A stretch of 45,716 nucleotides of DNA from NCBI GenBank assembly GCA_035493835.1, contig DATJHO010000008.1:1-45716 (forward strand), read 5' to 3'. The notes below the pieces were generated by a model. It ran no database searches. It was given only the letters and a program-made list of their open reading frames with translations, and had not been told where the DNA came from. Below, piece after piece: positions 34,958-43,208 of this stretch; positions within the stretch are counted from its first letter, which is position 1, and each line of letters starts with the position of its first letter. The translations under genes and the position numbers were made by a program. The DNA is from DASZTU01 sp035493835 (lineage in GTDB: Bacteria > Pseudomonadota > Alphaproteobacteria > Rhizobiales > Devosiaceae).

Positions 34958-36214
34958 TCAGTTGCTCTTGGCCGCTTCGGCGCGGGTCTGGGTGGCGAAG
35001 TCCTTCATGGCCTCCGTCACGTCGCGCTGGCCGAGCGCCATGGCCTGCCACATCGTGTATTCCTTGGCACGCATCCAGGTGACGACCACCGGCCGCGGCC
35101 GGCCGACGGCGAAGGGCAGCTGATCGATGGAAACCTGCAGGGCCGGCTGGGTCTTGAGTGCATCGGCGGCGACCGGAACGGCGGCCGTGTTCTTGTTGAT
35201 CGGCATATAGCCGGTGGCGGCGAACCAGGTGGCGTTGGCGTCGGCCGAGGCCATGTAGCTGATGAAGGTCCAGGCGGCGTCCTGCTTGGCCTTGTCGCTT
35301 GCGGCGACGATGCCGATACCGGCGCCGCCGATCGGCACGCGGCAGACCTTGTTGCAGGGCATCGGCACCACGGTGAGGTCAGGGCCGACCGCTTGGCGCA
35401 CCCCGCCATAGTCGCCGACCGAGTTGAGCATCATCGCCACCTTGCCGGCGGTGAACTCGGCCTCGCCCTGGGCCTCGTTGGTCACCCCGTCGGGCGAGGC
35501 GACATGGTATTTGTGGACGAGATCGGCCATCCATTGATAGGCGGCGATGGTGCCGGGCGCATCGAGCAGGATGTCGTTGGTCCTGGGATCGATGAGCTCG
35601 CTGTCATTGTCCTCGACAAGGCCCCAGCGGGCGAACTGGCCGGGCGCTGCGATGCCGGTGATGCCCTGGCTGCCGAGCTTGTCGGTCACCGTCTGGGCAA
35701 CCTTGAGGATCTCATCCCAGGTTTTCAGCTCGGGCACCGTGTCAATGCCGGCTTCCTTGAGGAGCTTGGTGTTCAGGTAGAGCACGGGCGTCGAGGAGTT
35801 GAAGGGAATGATATAGTTCTTCCCCTTGTAGATGCCGGCTTCACGCGCATAGTCGAACAGCTGGCCCTTCAGCGGATCCGCATCGAGGTAGGGCGTGAGG
35901 TCCTTGAGCACCCCGCGATCGGCGAAGAGGCCATAGCGCGTCACTTCCATGATCACCGCGTCGGGCGCGCGATGCGCCGGGATCGCGGCCTGCAGCTTGG
36001 CGACAATGGCATTGTAATCGCCGATATCCTGCGCATCGATCTTGATGTCGGGATGGGCGGCCTCGAACTTGCCGATGATCTGCTCAAGGGCCTTGCCCGA
36101 GCTGCCATCGAAGCTGTGCCAGAACTCGACCGTCACGGCAGCCTGGGCGGCCGAGGCCAGCGCGACCGTGGAAAGGCTCGCCGCCAGAAGAATACGCCTC
36201 AGTGTCGCAAGCAT
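34958..36214 (-). CDS. ABC transporter substrate-binding protein, UgpB-like
   Basis: A 418-residue periplasmic protein of solute-binding family 1. The signal peptide is RRILLAASLSTVALASAAQA with cleavage near residue 25. The mature start VTVEFWHSFDGSSGKALEQIIGKFEAAHPDIKI and the segment IIPFNSSTPVLYLNTKLLKEAGID match UgpB-type proteins closely, and NKVCRVPIGGAGIGIVA and the C-terminal TWMRAKEYTMWQAMALGQ fit the family. AGGGGA precedes the start. It heads the leftward ugp-like operon, diverging from the nucleoside hydrolase gene. Ligand probably a glycerophosphate, but related CUT1 proteins bind sugars. Confidence 0.88.
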   Translation of the reverse strand: MLATLRRILLAASLSTVALASAAQAAVTVEFWHSFDGSSGKALEQIIGKFEAAHPDIKIDAQDIGDYNAIVAKLQAAIPAHRAPDAVIMEVTRYGLFADRGVLKDLTPYLDADPLKGQLFDYAREAGIYKGKNYIIPFNSSTPVLYLNTKLLKEAGIDTVPELKTWDEILKVAQTVTDKLGSQGITGIAAPGQFARWGLVEDNDSELIDPRTNDILLDAPGTIAAYQWMADLVHKYHVASPDGVTNEAQGEAEFTAGKVAMMLNSVGDYGGVRQAVGPDLTVVPMPCNKVCRVPIGGAGIGIVAASDKAKQDAAWTFISYMASADANATWFAATGYMPINKNTAAVPVAADALKTQPALQVSIDQLPFAVGRPRPVVVTWMRAKEYTMWQAMALGQRDVTEAMKDFATQTRAEAAKSN

Positions 36215-36451
36215 GTGAATCCCCTATTAGTGCGTCGTGACGTACGGGGGGATACCGGGCGATTAAAATGATCCGGTGAAGGAGATGTGTCGATTGGATG
36301 ACGATCGGGATCGCCTCCTCGCTCGTGGGGTGGCTGGCGGTTCCGAAGTGCGCGCTGAAAGCGCGGCACAATCGACATCATCGGCCGGCCGGACTAGACA
36401 GTCGCGGCCCGCCCGCAGGGCGGCACATTGTTTTTCACGGGGGTACTGCGC
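36215..36451. promoter_or_regulatory. Divergent intergenic region
   Basis: This 237-base gap separates the ugp-like operon from the nucleoside hydrolase gene and must carry both promoters. I see one clear palindrome, CGCGCT-GAA-AGCGCG (36351-36365), flanked by partly symmetrical GTG and GCAC. No convincing -35/-10 pair and no Pho-box-like repeat was recognised. Confidence 0.35.
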
Positions 36452-37372
36452 ATGGCAGCGGTCTGGATCGATACGGACATGGGCTTTGACGATCTGGCCG
36501 CAACGCTGATCGTGCTCCATCAAGATCTCGAACTTGCCGGCATGTCGCTGGTGTTGGGCAACGCTCCCATGGCGCAAGTCGCCGCCAATGCCGCCGCTGC
36601 CGCCAAAACCTTCGGCTGGGATTTTCCTATCTATGAGGGGCGTGATCGTCCGGTGCTGGGGCGCATCGAAACGGCGCAGCATGTGTTGGGCGCCACCGGC
36701 ATCAGGACCGTCGGGCGATCCCTGCCTGCCGCAGAGCCCGAATTCCCCAAGACCGCCTTCGATGCCCTGTCGGCCTGGCTCGCAACGGATGGTCCGCACC
36801 GGATCCTGGCCCTTGGTCCGCTAACCAACATCGCGGCCCTCGCTCTCGCCTACCCGCAGCGCGCCGCCGCCATCACCGAACTGGTCTGGATGGGCGGCGG
36901 GGTGACGACCGGCAATCATACGGCCTCGGCTGAATTCAACGCCTATGCCGACCCTGAGGCCGTGGCGATCGTGCTGGCCCATGGCATTCCGCTGCGCATG
37001 GTCGATCTCGACCTTTGCCGCAAGGTGATCGCCAAGCCGGACGATGTCGCGCCTGTTCGCGCGGCGGGCGGCGCCAATGCAGAACTGCTCGCCGATCTGC
37101 TGGCCGGCTTCATCGAAATCGGCACCAGCCGCGGGCGGCCCGGCATGGCGCTTTACGATCCCTCCGCCGCTGTCGCCTTCGCGCGCCCCGAGCTCGTCCA
37201 CTACCGGCAAGCCCGCATCGAGGTGGAACTCGCCGGCGCGCTGACCCGGGGGCGCACCGTTGTCGATGTCCGGCCCACGGCGGTGCCCAATGCCAGTTAT
37301 GCGGACGATATCGACGCCGAAGCGGCGCTGCGGGTGATCCTCGATGCGCTGGTGTGGGCGGGAAGGGCTTAG
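36452..37372 (+). CDS. Nucleoside hydrolase (IUNH family)
   Basis: A 306-residue N-ribohydrolase. The calcium-binding motif DTDMGFDDLAA lies at residues about 6-16, with the expected LALGPLTNIAALALAYP and WMGGGVTTGN..AEFNAYADPEAVAIVL segments, and the C-terminal Asp-containing ALYDPSAAVAF. It cleaves nucleosides to base plus ribose. ATG 36452, preceded by GGGGG at the right spacing, is preferred to an in-frame start at 36428. It is a single gene followed by a palindromic repeat. With the adenine-deaminase-like and phosphoribosyltransferase genes nearby it may serve purine salvage. Confidence 0.9.
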   Translation: MAAVWIDTDMGFDDLAATLIVLHQDLELAGMSLVLGNAPMAQVAANAAAAAKTFGWDFPIYEGRDRPVLGRIETAQHVLGATGIRTVGRSLPAAEPEFPKTAFDALSAWLATDGPHRILALGPLTNIAALALAYPQRAAAITELVWMGGGVTTGNHTASAEFNAYADPEAVAIVLAHGIPLRMVDLDLCRKVIAKPDDVAPVRAAGGANAELLADLLAGFIEIGTSRGRPGMALYDPSAAVAFARPELVHYRQARIEVELAGALTRGRTVVDVRPTAVPNASYADDIDAEAALRVILDALVWAGRA

Positions 37373-37393
37373 GGTCGGCTGGCTCGGAACGTA

Positions 37394-37508
37394 AAACAAC
37401 CCCCACCCGGCTGCCGCCACCCTCCCCTTGAGGGGGGGAGCTTGTGGCACCGCGATGCAACATCGTCCCCCTCCCCCTTGAGGGGGGAGTCAGGGGTAGG
37501 GGTTGTTT
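37394..37508. repeat. Intergenic palindromic repeat element
   Basis: Outer inverted arms AAACAACCCC (37394-37403) and GGGGTTGTTT (37499-37508) enclose two C-run/TTGA/G-run hairpins at about 37420-37440 and 37466-37489. Composite palindromes of this CCCTCCCCTTGAGGGG type are dispersed between genes in many Hyphomicrobiales genomes, so it is probably a REP/BIME-like repeat. It also separates two convergent genes and may terminate both. Confidence 0.75.
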
Positions 37509-37532
37509 GTTTTGGCGCAGGCCGTTCGCCAG

Positions 37533-39407
37533 CTACCACACGATCGGATGCGTCTCGCCCGTCGCCACGTTGACGAACCCCTCCGGCGCGAGCGGGGAGG
37601 GGGCGACCAGCACCCAGGTCCAGGGGGCGCAGGTAAGCGTTGCGAACATCAGCCGCTCCGGAAAACCGGGATACCAGCGTGGCCGGAAGGTCGGCTCATA
37701 CATCCAGTCGACCTTTTCCGCCGCCCCGTAGAGCGCCTGCATCTCGGCATCGAGCGCGTCGGCGGGACGCTGGCTCATGAGGCCGCCGATTTCGAAACTG
37801 ACGGTGGCCGCGACCTCGCCGCGGTGCACCAAAACCCAGCCGCCCTGCATTTCCACCAGCGTATTGACCGCCTTGGCCATCGCCGCGTCCGACGAGCCGC
37901 AGCACCAGACATTGTGCTTGTCGTGGGCGACCGAGCAGGCGAGGGCGGTATCGGGATCGCGCGGGCCGCAGCCGCGCCAGAACATTTTTGATACTTTTCC
38001 TTCGCCGGAGAAACGGTCGATGATCGAGAACTTGGTGAGGTTTTCGCTATCGAGCCGCTGCACCGCGCCGTCCTCGACCGGCAGTTCCATGGTGTAGAAT
38101 TCTGGGTGCCAGTGGAACGGGCGGATCACCGCCGCCTGCATGGTCTGCCGCCCCGGCTCGGCCGGGATACGGAAATCGTCGGCCGTGAGGGTGCGCTTGA
38201 TGTTCACCGTACCGGTCGCCCAACTCGGCCAGGCGATCTGCGGCACTTCGGGCAGGAAGCGGGTGCCGTCCGAAACCTGCCGGCCATCCGCCCAGACCTT
38301 TGCGATCTTCAGCGAGGGCACGTCCTCGAGCAGCACGATGTCGGCAAAACGGCCCGGGGCCAGCGAGCCGACATAGGGCGTGAGTCGCATATGCCGCGCC
38401 GGGTTGATGGTCGCGCACTGGATGGCGATTTCAGGGCTGAGGCCGGCGGCGATCGCGGTGCGGATATTGTGGTCGGTCGCGCCATCGCGGAGGGTGTGCG
38501 ACGCCGAGCGGTCATCGGTGGTGAAGGCGATCTGCGACCAGTCTTCCAGCCCCTGCTGCAACAGGTACTGGATGATCTGCGGCATGTTGTAGATGCGGAT
38601 CTCGGTAAAAAGCCCGTGCCGGAGCTTGTCCCAGGTCTCTTCGGGCGTCTGCACCTCGTGGTCGGAAGCAAGCCCGGCTGCCGCGAAGGCGTTGATCTCG
38701 CTCATCGAGCGCAGGCCCGAGCCGTGGCCCTCGACCACGCCGCGCCCGCCGAGGGTCGCCCCGATCATGCCCCAGAGCCGGTCATAGGAGGGGTTTTCGG
38801 GGTTGGAGACCGCTGGCCAATCCATCACCTCGTCGAGCCCGGTGACCATGATGCTCTGGGCCATGAAGCCGGCCTGCTCGTCGCGGCCAAACCAGCCGCC
38901 GCCCCATTCATAGGCGGTGGGTGGCACGGCCGAGCCCGGCTGCGGGAAAATTTTTAGCGGCGATCCGTGCTTGCGGGCCTCGAACCAGAATTCGAGATTG
39001 TGCTCGCCATCGACATTGGAGAATTCGTGGCTGGCCTCGCAGGTCCAGGTGTTTCCGCGCGGCATCACCAGCGCGGCTTCCCATTCCGGCGTCAGGTGCG
39101 AGCTCTCGATGTGCTTGTGCACCTCCCCGAACCCGGGCACGGCCGAAAGGTTCGGCTCGTGGTGCCGTTCGGCGACCTCGCCCTCATAAGTCCCCGCCGG
39201 GCCCACCCAGGCGATGCGGCGCCCGCGGATCACGATCTCCTGGTCGGCAAGCCAGGTGCGCGAGTGCACGTCCAGCAGGCGCCCGACGCGCAGCGCGCGG
39301 TCGGCCGGGCGTTTTCCCAGCGCGACCAGGGTCAAATCCTGCCGGATTTTCACCTCGTCCCGTTCATTGAGCAGCAGGTCGTCAGGGAGCGCAGAAGTGG
39401 CGGTCAA
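37533..39407 (-). CDS. Adenine deaminase-family amidohydrolase
   Basis: About 624 residues, close to Ade proteins. The N-terminal metal motif is EVHKHIESSHLTPEWEAA (H97, H99); CEASHEFSNV, VVEGHGSGLRSMSEINAFAAAGLASDHE, FTTDDRSASHTLRDGATDHNIRTAI and ATINPARHMRLTPYVGSLAPGRFADIVLL correspond to the Ade catalytic domain, and ACSVAHDKHNVWCCG..GGWVLVHRGEVAATVSFEIGGLMS to the C-terminal domain. E. coli Ade's IREGSAARNL region here reads IRIYNMPQII, so the substrate may not be adenine. The TTG start at 39407, one base after the M20 stop, is inferred: the frame is open upstream but only as a shadow of that gene. Confidence 0.8.
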   Translation of the reverse strand: MTATSALPDDLLLNERDEVKIRQDLTLVALGKRPADRALRVGRLLDVHSRTWLADQEIVIRGRRIAWVGPAGTYEGEVAERHHEPNLSAVPGFGEVHKHIESSHLTPEWEAALVMPRGNTWTCEASHEFSNVDGEHNLEFWFEARKHGSPLKIFPQPGSAVPPTAYEWGGGWFGRDEQAGFMAQSIMVTGLDEVMDWPAVSNPENPSYDRLWGMIGATLGGRGVVEGHGSGLRSMSEINAFAAAGLASDHEVQTPEETWDKLRHGLFTEIRIYNMPQIIQYLLQQGLEDWSQIAFTTDDRSASHTLRDGATDHNIRTAIAAGLSPEIAIQCATINPARHMRLTPYVGSLAPGRFADIVLLEDVPSLKIAKVWADGRQVSDGTRFLPEVPQIAWPSWATGTVNIKRTLTADDFRIPAEPGRQTMQAAVIRPFHWHPEFYTMELPVEDGAVQRLDSENLTKFSIIDRFSGEGKVSKMFWRGCGPRDPDTALACSVAHDKHNVWCCGSSDAAMAKAVNTLVEMQGGWVLVHRGEVAATVSFEIGGLMSQRPADALDAEMQALYGAAEKVDWMYEPTFRPRWYPGFPERLMFATLTCAPWTWVLVAPSPLAPEGFVNVATGETHPIVW

Positions 39408-39408
39408 T

Positions 39409-40578
39409 TCAGTGTTCCAGTTCCTGTTCGACCAGCGTGATCCAAAAATCCACGCCGGACGCGATGGCGTCGTCGTTGAAATCGTAGCGGGTATTGTGGT
39501 GCAGCGCCCCTTCGGTTGCCGGCCCGTTGCCCAGCCAGACATAGCAGCCCGGCGCGTTCTCGGCGAAAAACGCGAAATCGTCGCCGGCCGTAGAAGGCGG
39601 AAATTGCGTCCGCGCCTTGCCCTCAAATACCACCTGCGCAGCGCTCAGGGCTCGCTCGGTTGCATCCGGATGGTTGACCACCGGCGGGATGCGCCGCTGA
39701 AAAGTGTAGTCGGCCTCGATTCCAAACATCGCCGCCGTCCCGGCCGCAAGGCGTCCGATCTCGGTTTCGAGTTGGTCGCGCACCGTAGGCGTGTAGGCGC
39801 GTGCCGTGCCGCCGATCTCGACCAGGTCGGGAATGACGTTGAGCGCCTTGGGATTGCCCGCCTGGACCGAACAGGCGCTGACCACGGCCGGCTGCAGCGG
39901 ATCGATTACGCGGCCGACAATCGTTTGCAGGGCCGAGAGGAAGTGTCCGGCCGCGGTAATCGGATCGCGGCCGAGATGCGGCTTGGCGCCATGCGTGCCG
40001 ACACCGCGGAAGGTCACGTGCCAGCTGTCGGAGGAGGCGAGTTGCGGGCCCTCGACGACGGCCATCTCATCGATGTCGAGCCCCGGCATGTTGTGGAGGC
40101 CATAGACGGCATCGCACGGAAAGCGCTCGAAAAGGCCTTCCTCGACCATCCGCCGTGCGCCGCCGCGACCCTCTTCGGCCGGCTGGAAAATGAAATGGAC
40201 GGTGCCGGAAAAATTGCGGGTTTTGGCGAGATACCGCGCCGCGCCCAAGAGCATGGTCATGTGCCCGTCATGCCCGCAGGCGTGCATGACGTTTGGCTTG
40301 GTCGATTTGTAGGGCCGCTCGGCCATTTCCGGCATGGCGAGGGCATCCATGTCGGCGCGCAGGCCGATGGCGCGGGTGCCGTTGCCGATCCTGAGCGTTC
40401 CGACGACGCCGGTCTGGCCGAGGCCGCGATGCACCTCGATGCCGGCCTCCTGCAAGAGACGTGCGACAATCTCGCTCGTCCGTTCCTCCTCGAAGCCGAG
40501 TTCCGGATGGGTATGAAAATCCCGCCGCAGCGCCGTCAGGAAGGGCAGGTCGCTTGTGACCTCTGTGCGTCTCGTCAT
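39409..40578 (-). CDS. M20D-family amidohydrolase (HipO/IAA-amino-acid hydrolase-like)
   Basis: A 389-residue metal-dependent amidase. Motifs are RRDFHTHPELGFEEERTS, GLRADMDALAMPE, MHACGHDGHMTMLLGAARYL (metal-binding Cys-His), FQPAEEGRGGARRMVEEG, YGLHNMPGL and the Ser/Thr-rich dimerisation domain with GTHGAKPHLGRDPI. It hydrolyses N-acyl or aryl amino-acid amides. ATG 40578 has GAGGAC just before it. It is the first gene of a two-gene leftward operon with the adenine-deaminase-like gene and diverges from the phosphoribosyltransferase gene 86 bases away. Confidence 0.92.
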   Translation of the reverse strand: MTRRTEVTSDLPFLTALRRDFHTHPELGFEEERTSEIVARLLQEAGIEVHRGLGQTGVVGTLRIGNGTRAIGLRADMDALAMPEMAERPYKSTKPNVMHACGHDGHMTMLLGAARYLAKTRNFSGTVHFIFQPAEEGRGGARRMVEEGLFERFPCDAVYGLHNMPGLDIDEMAVVEGPQLASSDSWHVTFRGVGTHGAKPHLGRDPITAAGHFLSALQTIVGRVIDPLQPAVVSACSVQAGNPKALNVIPDLVEIGGTARAYTPTVRDQLETEIGRLAAGTAAMFGIEADYTFQRRIPPVVNHPDATERALSAAQVVFEGKARTQFPPSTAGDDFAFFAENAPGCYVWLGNGPATEGALHHNTRYDFNDDAIASGVDFWITLVEQELEH

Positions 40579-40664
40579 TTCGTCCTCATGCAGTGATGGT
40601 CGCGCCTTGCGGGGTGATGCGCATTCTGGCTATCAACCGCAACAGTTTCAAAGGGAAGTCGGCA

Positions 40665-41342
40665 ATGGAGCCACATGAATTCTGGCAGACGATCGAGCCG
40701 GCCGCCCAGGTGGGATCCGAGTTCGCCACGAGCTTTCCGGTCCATCTTTCCGACGGCCGCATTCTCCGTTTGCCCATCCGGACCTTGGCCGACGGGCGGC
40801 ACGGGCTGGCATCGCTCATCATCAACCAGGCCAGCTTTTCCGTGCAGGCCGAATTGTCCGGCGCGCTCGCCGAACGCCTTGCGCCTTTTGCGCCCGAAGT
40901 TGTCGTCGGATTGCCGACGCTTGGCTTGACGCTGGCCGGACCGGTCGCCCAGGCGCTCGGCCATTCGCGCTACGTGCCGCTCGGCACCTCGCGAAAATTC
41001 TGGTACGACGAGGCGCTCTCCGTGCCGCTCTCGTCCATCACCACCGAGGCGGAGAAGCGCCTCTACATCGATCCCCGGCTGCTGCCGCTTATCAGCGGGC
41101 GCCGCGTGGCGCTTGTCGACGATGTGATCAGCAGCGGCAGATCGATGAGCGCAGCCCTGAAGCTGCTGGGAAAACTCGGTGTCGAGCCCGTAGTCATCGG
41201 GGCCGCGATGCTGCAGACCCGGGCCTGGCAGCAGGCGCTCGCTACGACTGGCGAGCGTTTGCCCGACCGGGTGCGGGGCGTATTCTCGACGCCCCGGCTG
41301 GTGCGCACGGCAACCGGCACTTGGCGCGCCGAAGAGGCCTGA
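40665..41342 (+). CDS. Phosphoribosyltransferase (purine-type)
   Basis: A 225-residue type I PRTase. The PRPP loop is VALVDDVISSGRSMSAALKLLG, preceded by ADLSGALAERL-like helices and the hydrophobic strand VVGLPTLGLTLAGPVAQALGHSRYVPLG. It probably converts a purine base and PRPP into the nucleotide. ATG 40665 follows AAGGGAAG; the frame is open to 40593 but that extension lacks homology. It is alone on the plus strand between two leftward operons and its 3' end nearly meets the ATPase gene (13 bases). Proximity to an adenine-deaminase homologue and a nucleoside hydrolase supports purine salvage; the base is unknown. Confidence 0.85.
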   Translation: MEPHEFWQTIEPAAQVGSEFATSFPVHLSDGRILRLPIRTLADGRHGLASLIINQASFSVQAELSGALAERLAPFAPEVVVGLPTLGLTLAGPVAQALGHSRYVPLGTSRKFWYDEALSVPLSSITTEAEKRLYIDPRLLPLISGRRVALVDDVISSGRSMSAALKLLGKLGVEPVVIGAAMLQTRAWQQALATTGERLPDRVRGVFSTPRLVRTATGTWRAEEA

Positions 41343-41355
41343 GGCTGCCACTGGC

Positions 41356-42417
41356 CTATCGGGCTTCTGGCGCAAGGATGCAGCACTGTTCCGGCATGGG
41401 CACCAGCACCGCCTTGGCGCCGGGGGGCAGGGGCGCCACCAATTGCCCATTGGCGACCAGCTCCCCAACCGGGGTTTCGCACCGGTACTGGTAGGCCCGG
41501 CCGAGATAGGTCCGGAGACCCAGCGTTGCCGGAATGCCATCCCCATCCACGGCAACCGCAAGCCCCTCAGACCGGGCCGCGAGCACGAAGGCGTCGGGAA
41601 TGGCGCCGAACAGCTCCTGCGACAGGCCCAGCCGCGCGCCCCCTTCGATCTCGGCAACAACGTTTGCGCCATCCCGCGACACCACGCGCATAAAAATCAT
41701 GTTCTCGTAGCCGACGAAGCGGGCAACGAACGCATTGCCGGGCCGCGTGTAGAGCGTTTCAGGCGTATCCACCTGCTCGATCCGGCCAGCATTCATCACC
41801 GCCACGCGGTCGGAAATCGAGAACGCCTCCTCCTGGTCGTGCGTGACAAAGAGCGCCGTCGTGCCGTTGGCGCGCTGCAGGCGCCGGATTTCGACGCGCA
41901 TGTCGAGCCGCAGTTTTGCATCGAGATTGGAGAGCGGCTCATCGAACATGAGCAGGCCCGGATCGATGACCAGCGCCCGCGCCAGCGCTACGCGCTGCCT
42001 TTGCCCGCCGGAAAGGGCAGAAGGGTAGCGCTCGGCGAAATCGGTGAGACCGACGCGCTCCAGCATGGTCATGGCGCGCCGCTGCCGCTCGGCCGCCCCC
42101 ATCCCCCGCTGCCTCAGGCCGAAGCCGACATTATCGACGACCTTGAGATGGGGAAACAGCGCATAGCTCTGGAACACGATGCCGATGTCGCGCTGGTGCG
42201 CGGGCAGATGGCTGAGGTCGCGCTCGCCGAGCTTGATCGTGCCGGAACTTGGCTTCAGGAAGCCCGCAACGAGGCGCAGCGTCGTGGTCTTGCCGCAGCC
42301 GCTGGAGCCGAGCAGCGACACCAGTTCACCGGGCGCAACCTCGAGCGAGAGGTTTTCCAGCACCCTGGCATTGCCATAATGCGCACTGACGGAATTGAGG
42401 CTGAGGGAAACGGTCAT
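41356..42417 (-). CDS. ABC transporter ATP-binding protein, PotA type
   Basis: A 353-residue ATPase. Walker A is GSSGCGKT, the Q-loop VFQSYALFPHLKVVDNVGFGL, the signature LSGGQRQR, Walker B LLMFDEPLSNLDAKLR and the H-loop VTHDQEEAF. A C-terminal TOBE domain follows (FVGYENMIFMRV). ATG 42417 is preferred to the upstream in-frame codons because MTVSLSLNSVSAHYGN is the usual start. It lies four bases after the permease stop and is the last gene of the leftward PotD/B/C/A-like operon. Confidence 0.91.
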   Translation of the reverse strand: MTVSLSLNSVSAHYGNARVLENLSLEVAPGELVSLLGSSGCGKTTTLRLVAGFLKPSSGTIKLGERDLSHLPAHQRDIGIVFQSYALFPHLKVVDNVGFGLRQRGMGAAERQRRAMTMLERVGLTDFAERYPSALSGGQRQRVALARALVIDPGLLMFDEPLSNLDAKLRLDMRVEIRRLQRANGTTALFVTHDQEEAFSISDRVAVMNAGRIEQVDTPETLYTRPGNAFVARFVGYENMIFMRVVSRDGANVVAEIEGGARLGLSQELFGAIPDAFVLAARSEGLAVAVDGDGIPATLGLRTYLGRAYQYRCETPVGELVANGQLVAPLPPGAKAVLVPMPEQCCILAPEAR

Positions 42418-42421
42418 CGCA

Positions 42422-43204
42422 CTACTTGGTGAGGAAGGTGAGGCCGAGCGTCGCTTCCACGCCCGCCATGACAACGACGGTGACCAGCATCAGCAACGCC
42501 GAAACGGCCGCAACCGTGGGGTCGAAGAACTGATCCATATAGGCGAGGATCTGGATCGGCAGCGTCGAAATGCCGGGGCCGGTCAGGAACAGCGACACCG
42601 ACACATCATTGATCGAGGTGATGAAGGCGAGAATGAAGGCCGCAATCACCCCCGAACGGATATTCGGCAGCACCACGGTGAAAAACGTCTTGAGCGGCGG
42701 CGAGCCCAGGCTGATCGCCGCGTCTTCAATCGAAAAGTCGAAGGCGGCAAGGCTCGCGCCCACCACACGCACCGCATAGGGCAGGACGAGGATCGCGTGC
42801 CCGATCAGCATGGCGGTGAAATAGGGCATGCTCAGGCCGATGGTCAGCGACTTCATCAGCGAGAAGCCGAGCACGATTTCGGGCACCAGCACGGGCAGCA
42901 CGAACACGCTCGACAGCCATTTGGGCAGTTCGATCCTGAAGCGGTTGAGCGCATAGGCGGCCGGAATGCCGACCAGTAGCGAAAGCCCTGTGCCGAAGAC
43001 GCCGAGCTCGAAACTCGTCAGCATGGTGGTGCGGAACGCATCCACCTCGAACACATTGGCGAACCATTTGAGCGTCAGCCCGCGCGGCGGGAAGGTGAGG
43101 AAGCTCGTATCGCTCAGCGAGGAGCCGATGACGATCACCAGCGGCGCCACCAGAAACACCATGACGAGGGCGGTGAAGGCGATAAGGAGCGGGTTGGTAC
43201 GCAT
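42422..43204 (-). CDS. ABC transporter permease, PotC type
   Basis: A 260-residue inner-membrane permease with about six helices. The N-terminal helix is LIAFTALVMVFLVAPLVIVIGSSLS, followed by the PotC-like SFLTFPPRGLTLKWFANVF segment. The EAA loop is EDAAISLGSPPLKTFFTVVLPNIRSGVIAAFILAFITSINDVSVSLFLTG. It begins four bases after the stop of the companion permease. Polyamine or other small cation/organic-acid uptake is typical for this group. Confidence 0.9.
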   Translation of the reverse strand: MRTNPLLIAFTALVMVFLVAPLVIVIGSSLSDTSFLTFPPRGLTLKWFANVFEVDAFRTTMLTSFELGVFGTGLSLLVGIPAAYALNRFRIELPKWLSSVFVLPVLVPEIVLGFSLMKSLTIGLSMPYFTAMLIGHAILVLPYAVRVVGASLAAFDFSIEDAAISLGSPPLKTFFTVVLPNIRSGVIAAFILAFITSINDVSVSLFLTGPGISTLPIQILAYMDQFFDPTVAAVSALLMLVTVVVMAGVEATLGLTFLTK

Positions 43205-43208
43205 CTTG

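Noticed and set aside
34019..36271. 750-codon plus-strand open frame opposite the ugp-like permease and binding-protein genes
   Set aside because: It is the complement of two clear genes on the minus strand and its His/Arg/Gly/Asp-rich translation has no domain.
40593..40664. Upstream extension of the phosphoribosyltransferase
   Set aside because: No homology, and ATG 40665 has a good AAGGGAAG; the extension also occupies the divergent promoter region.
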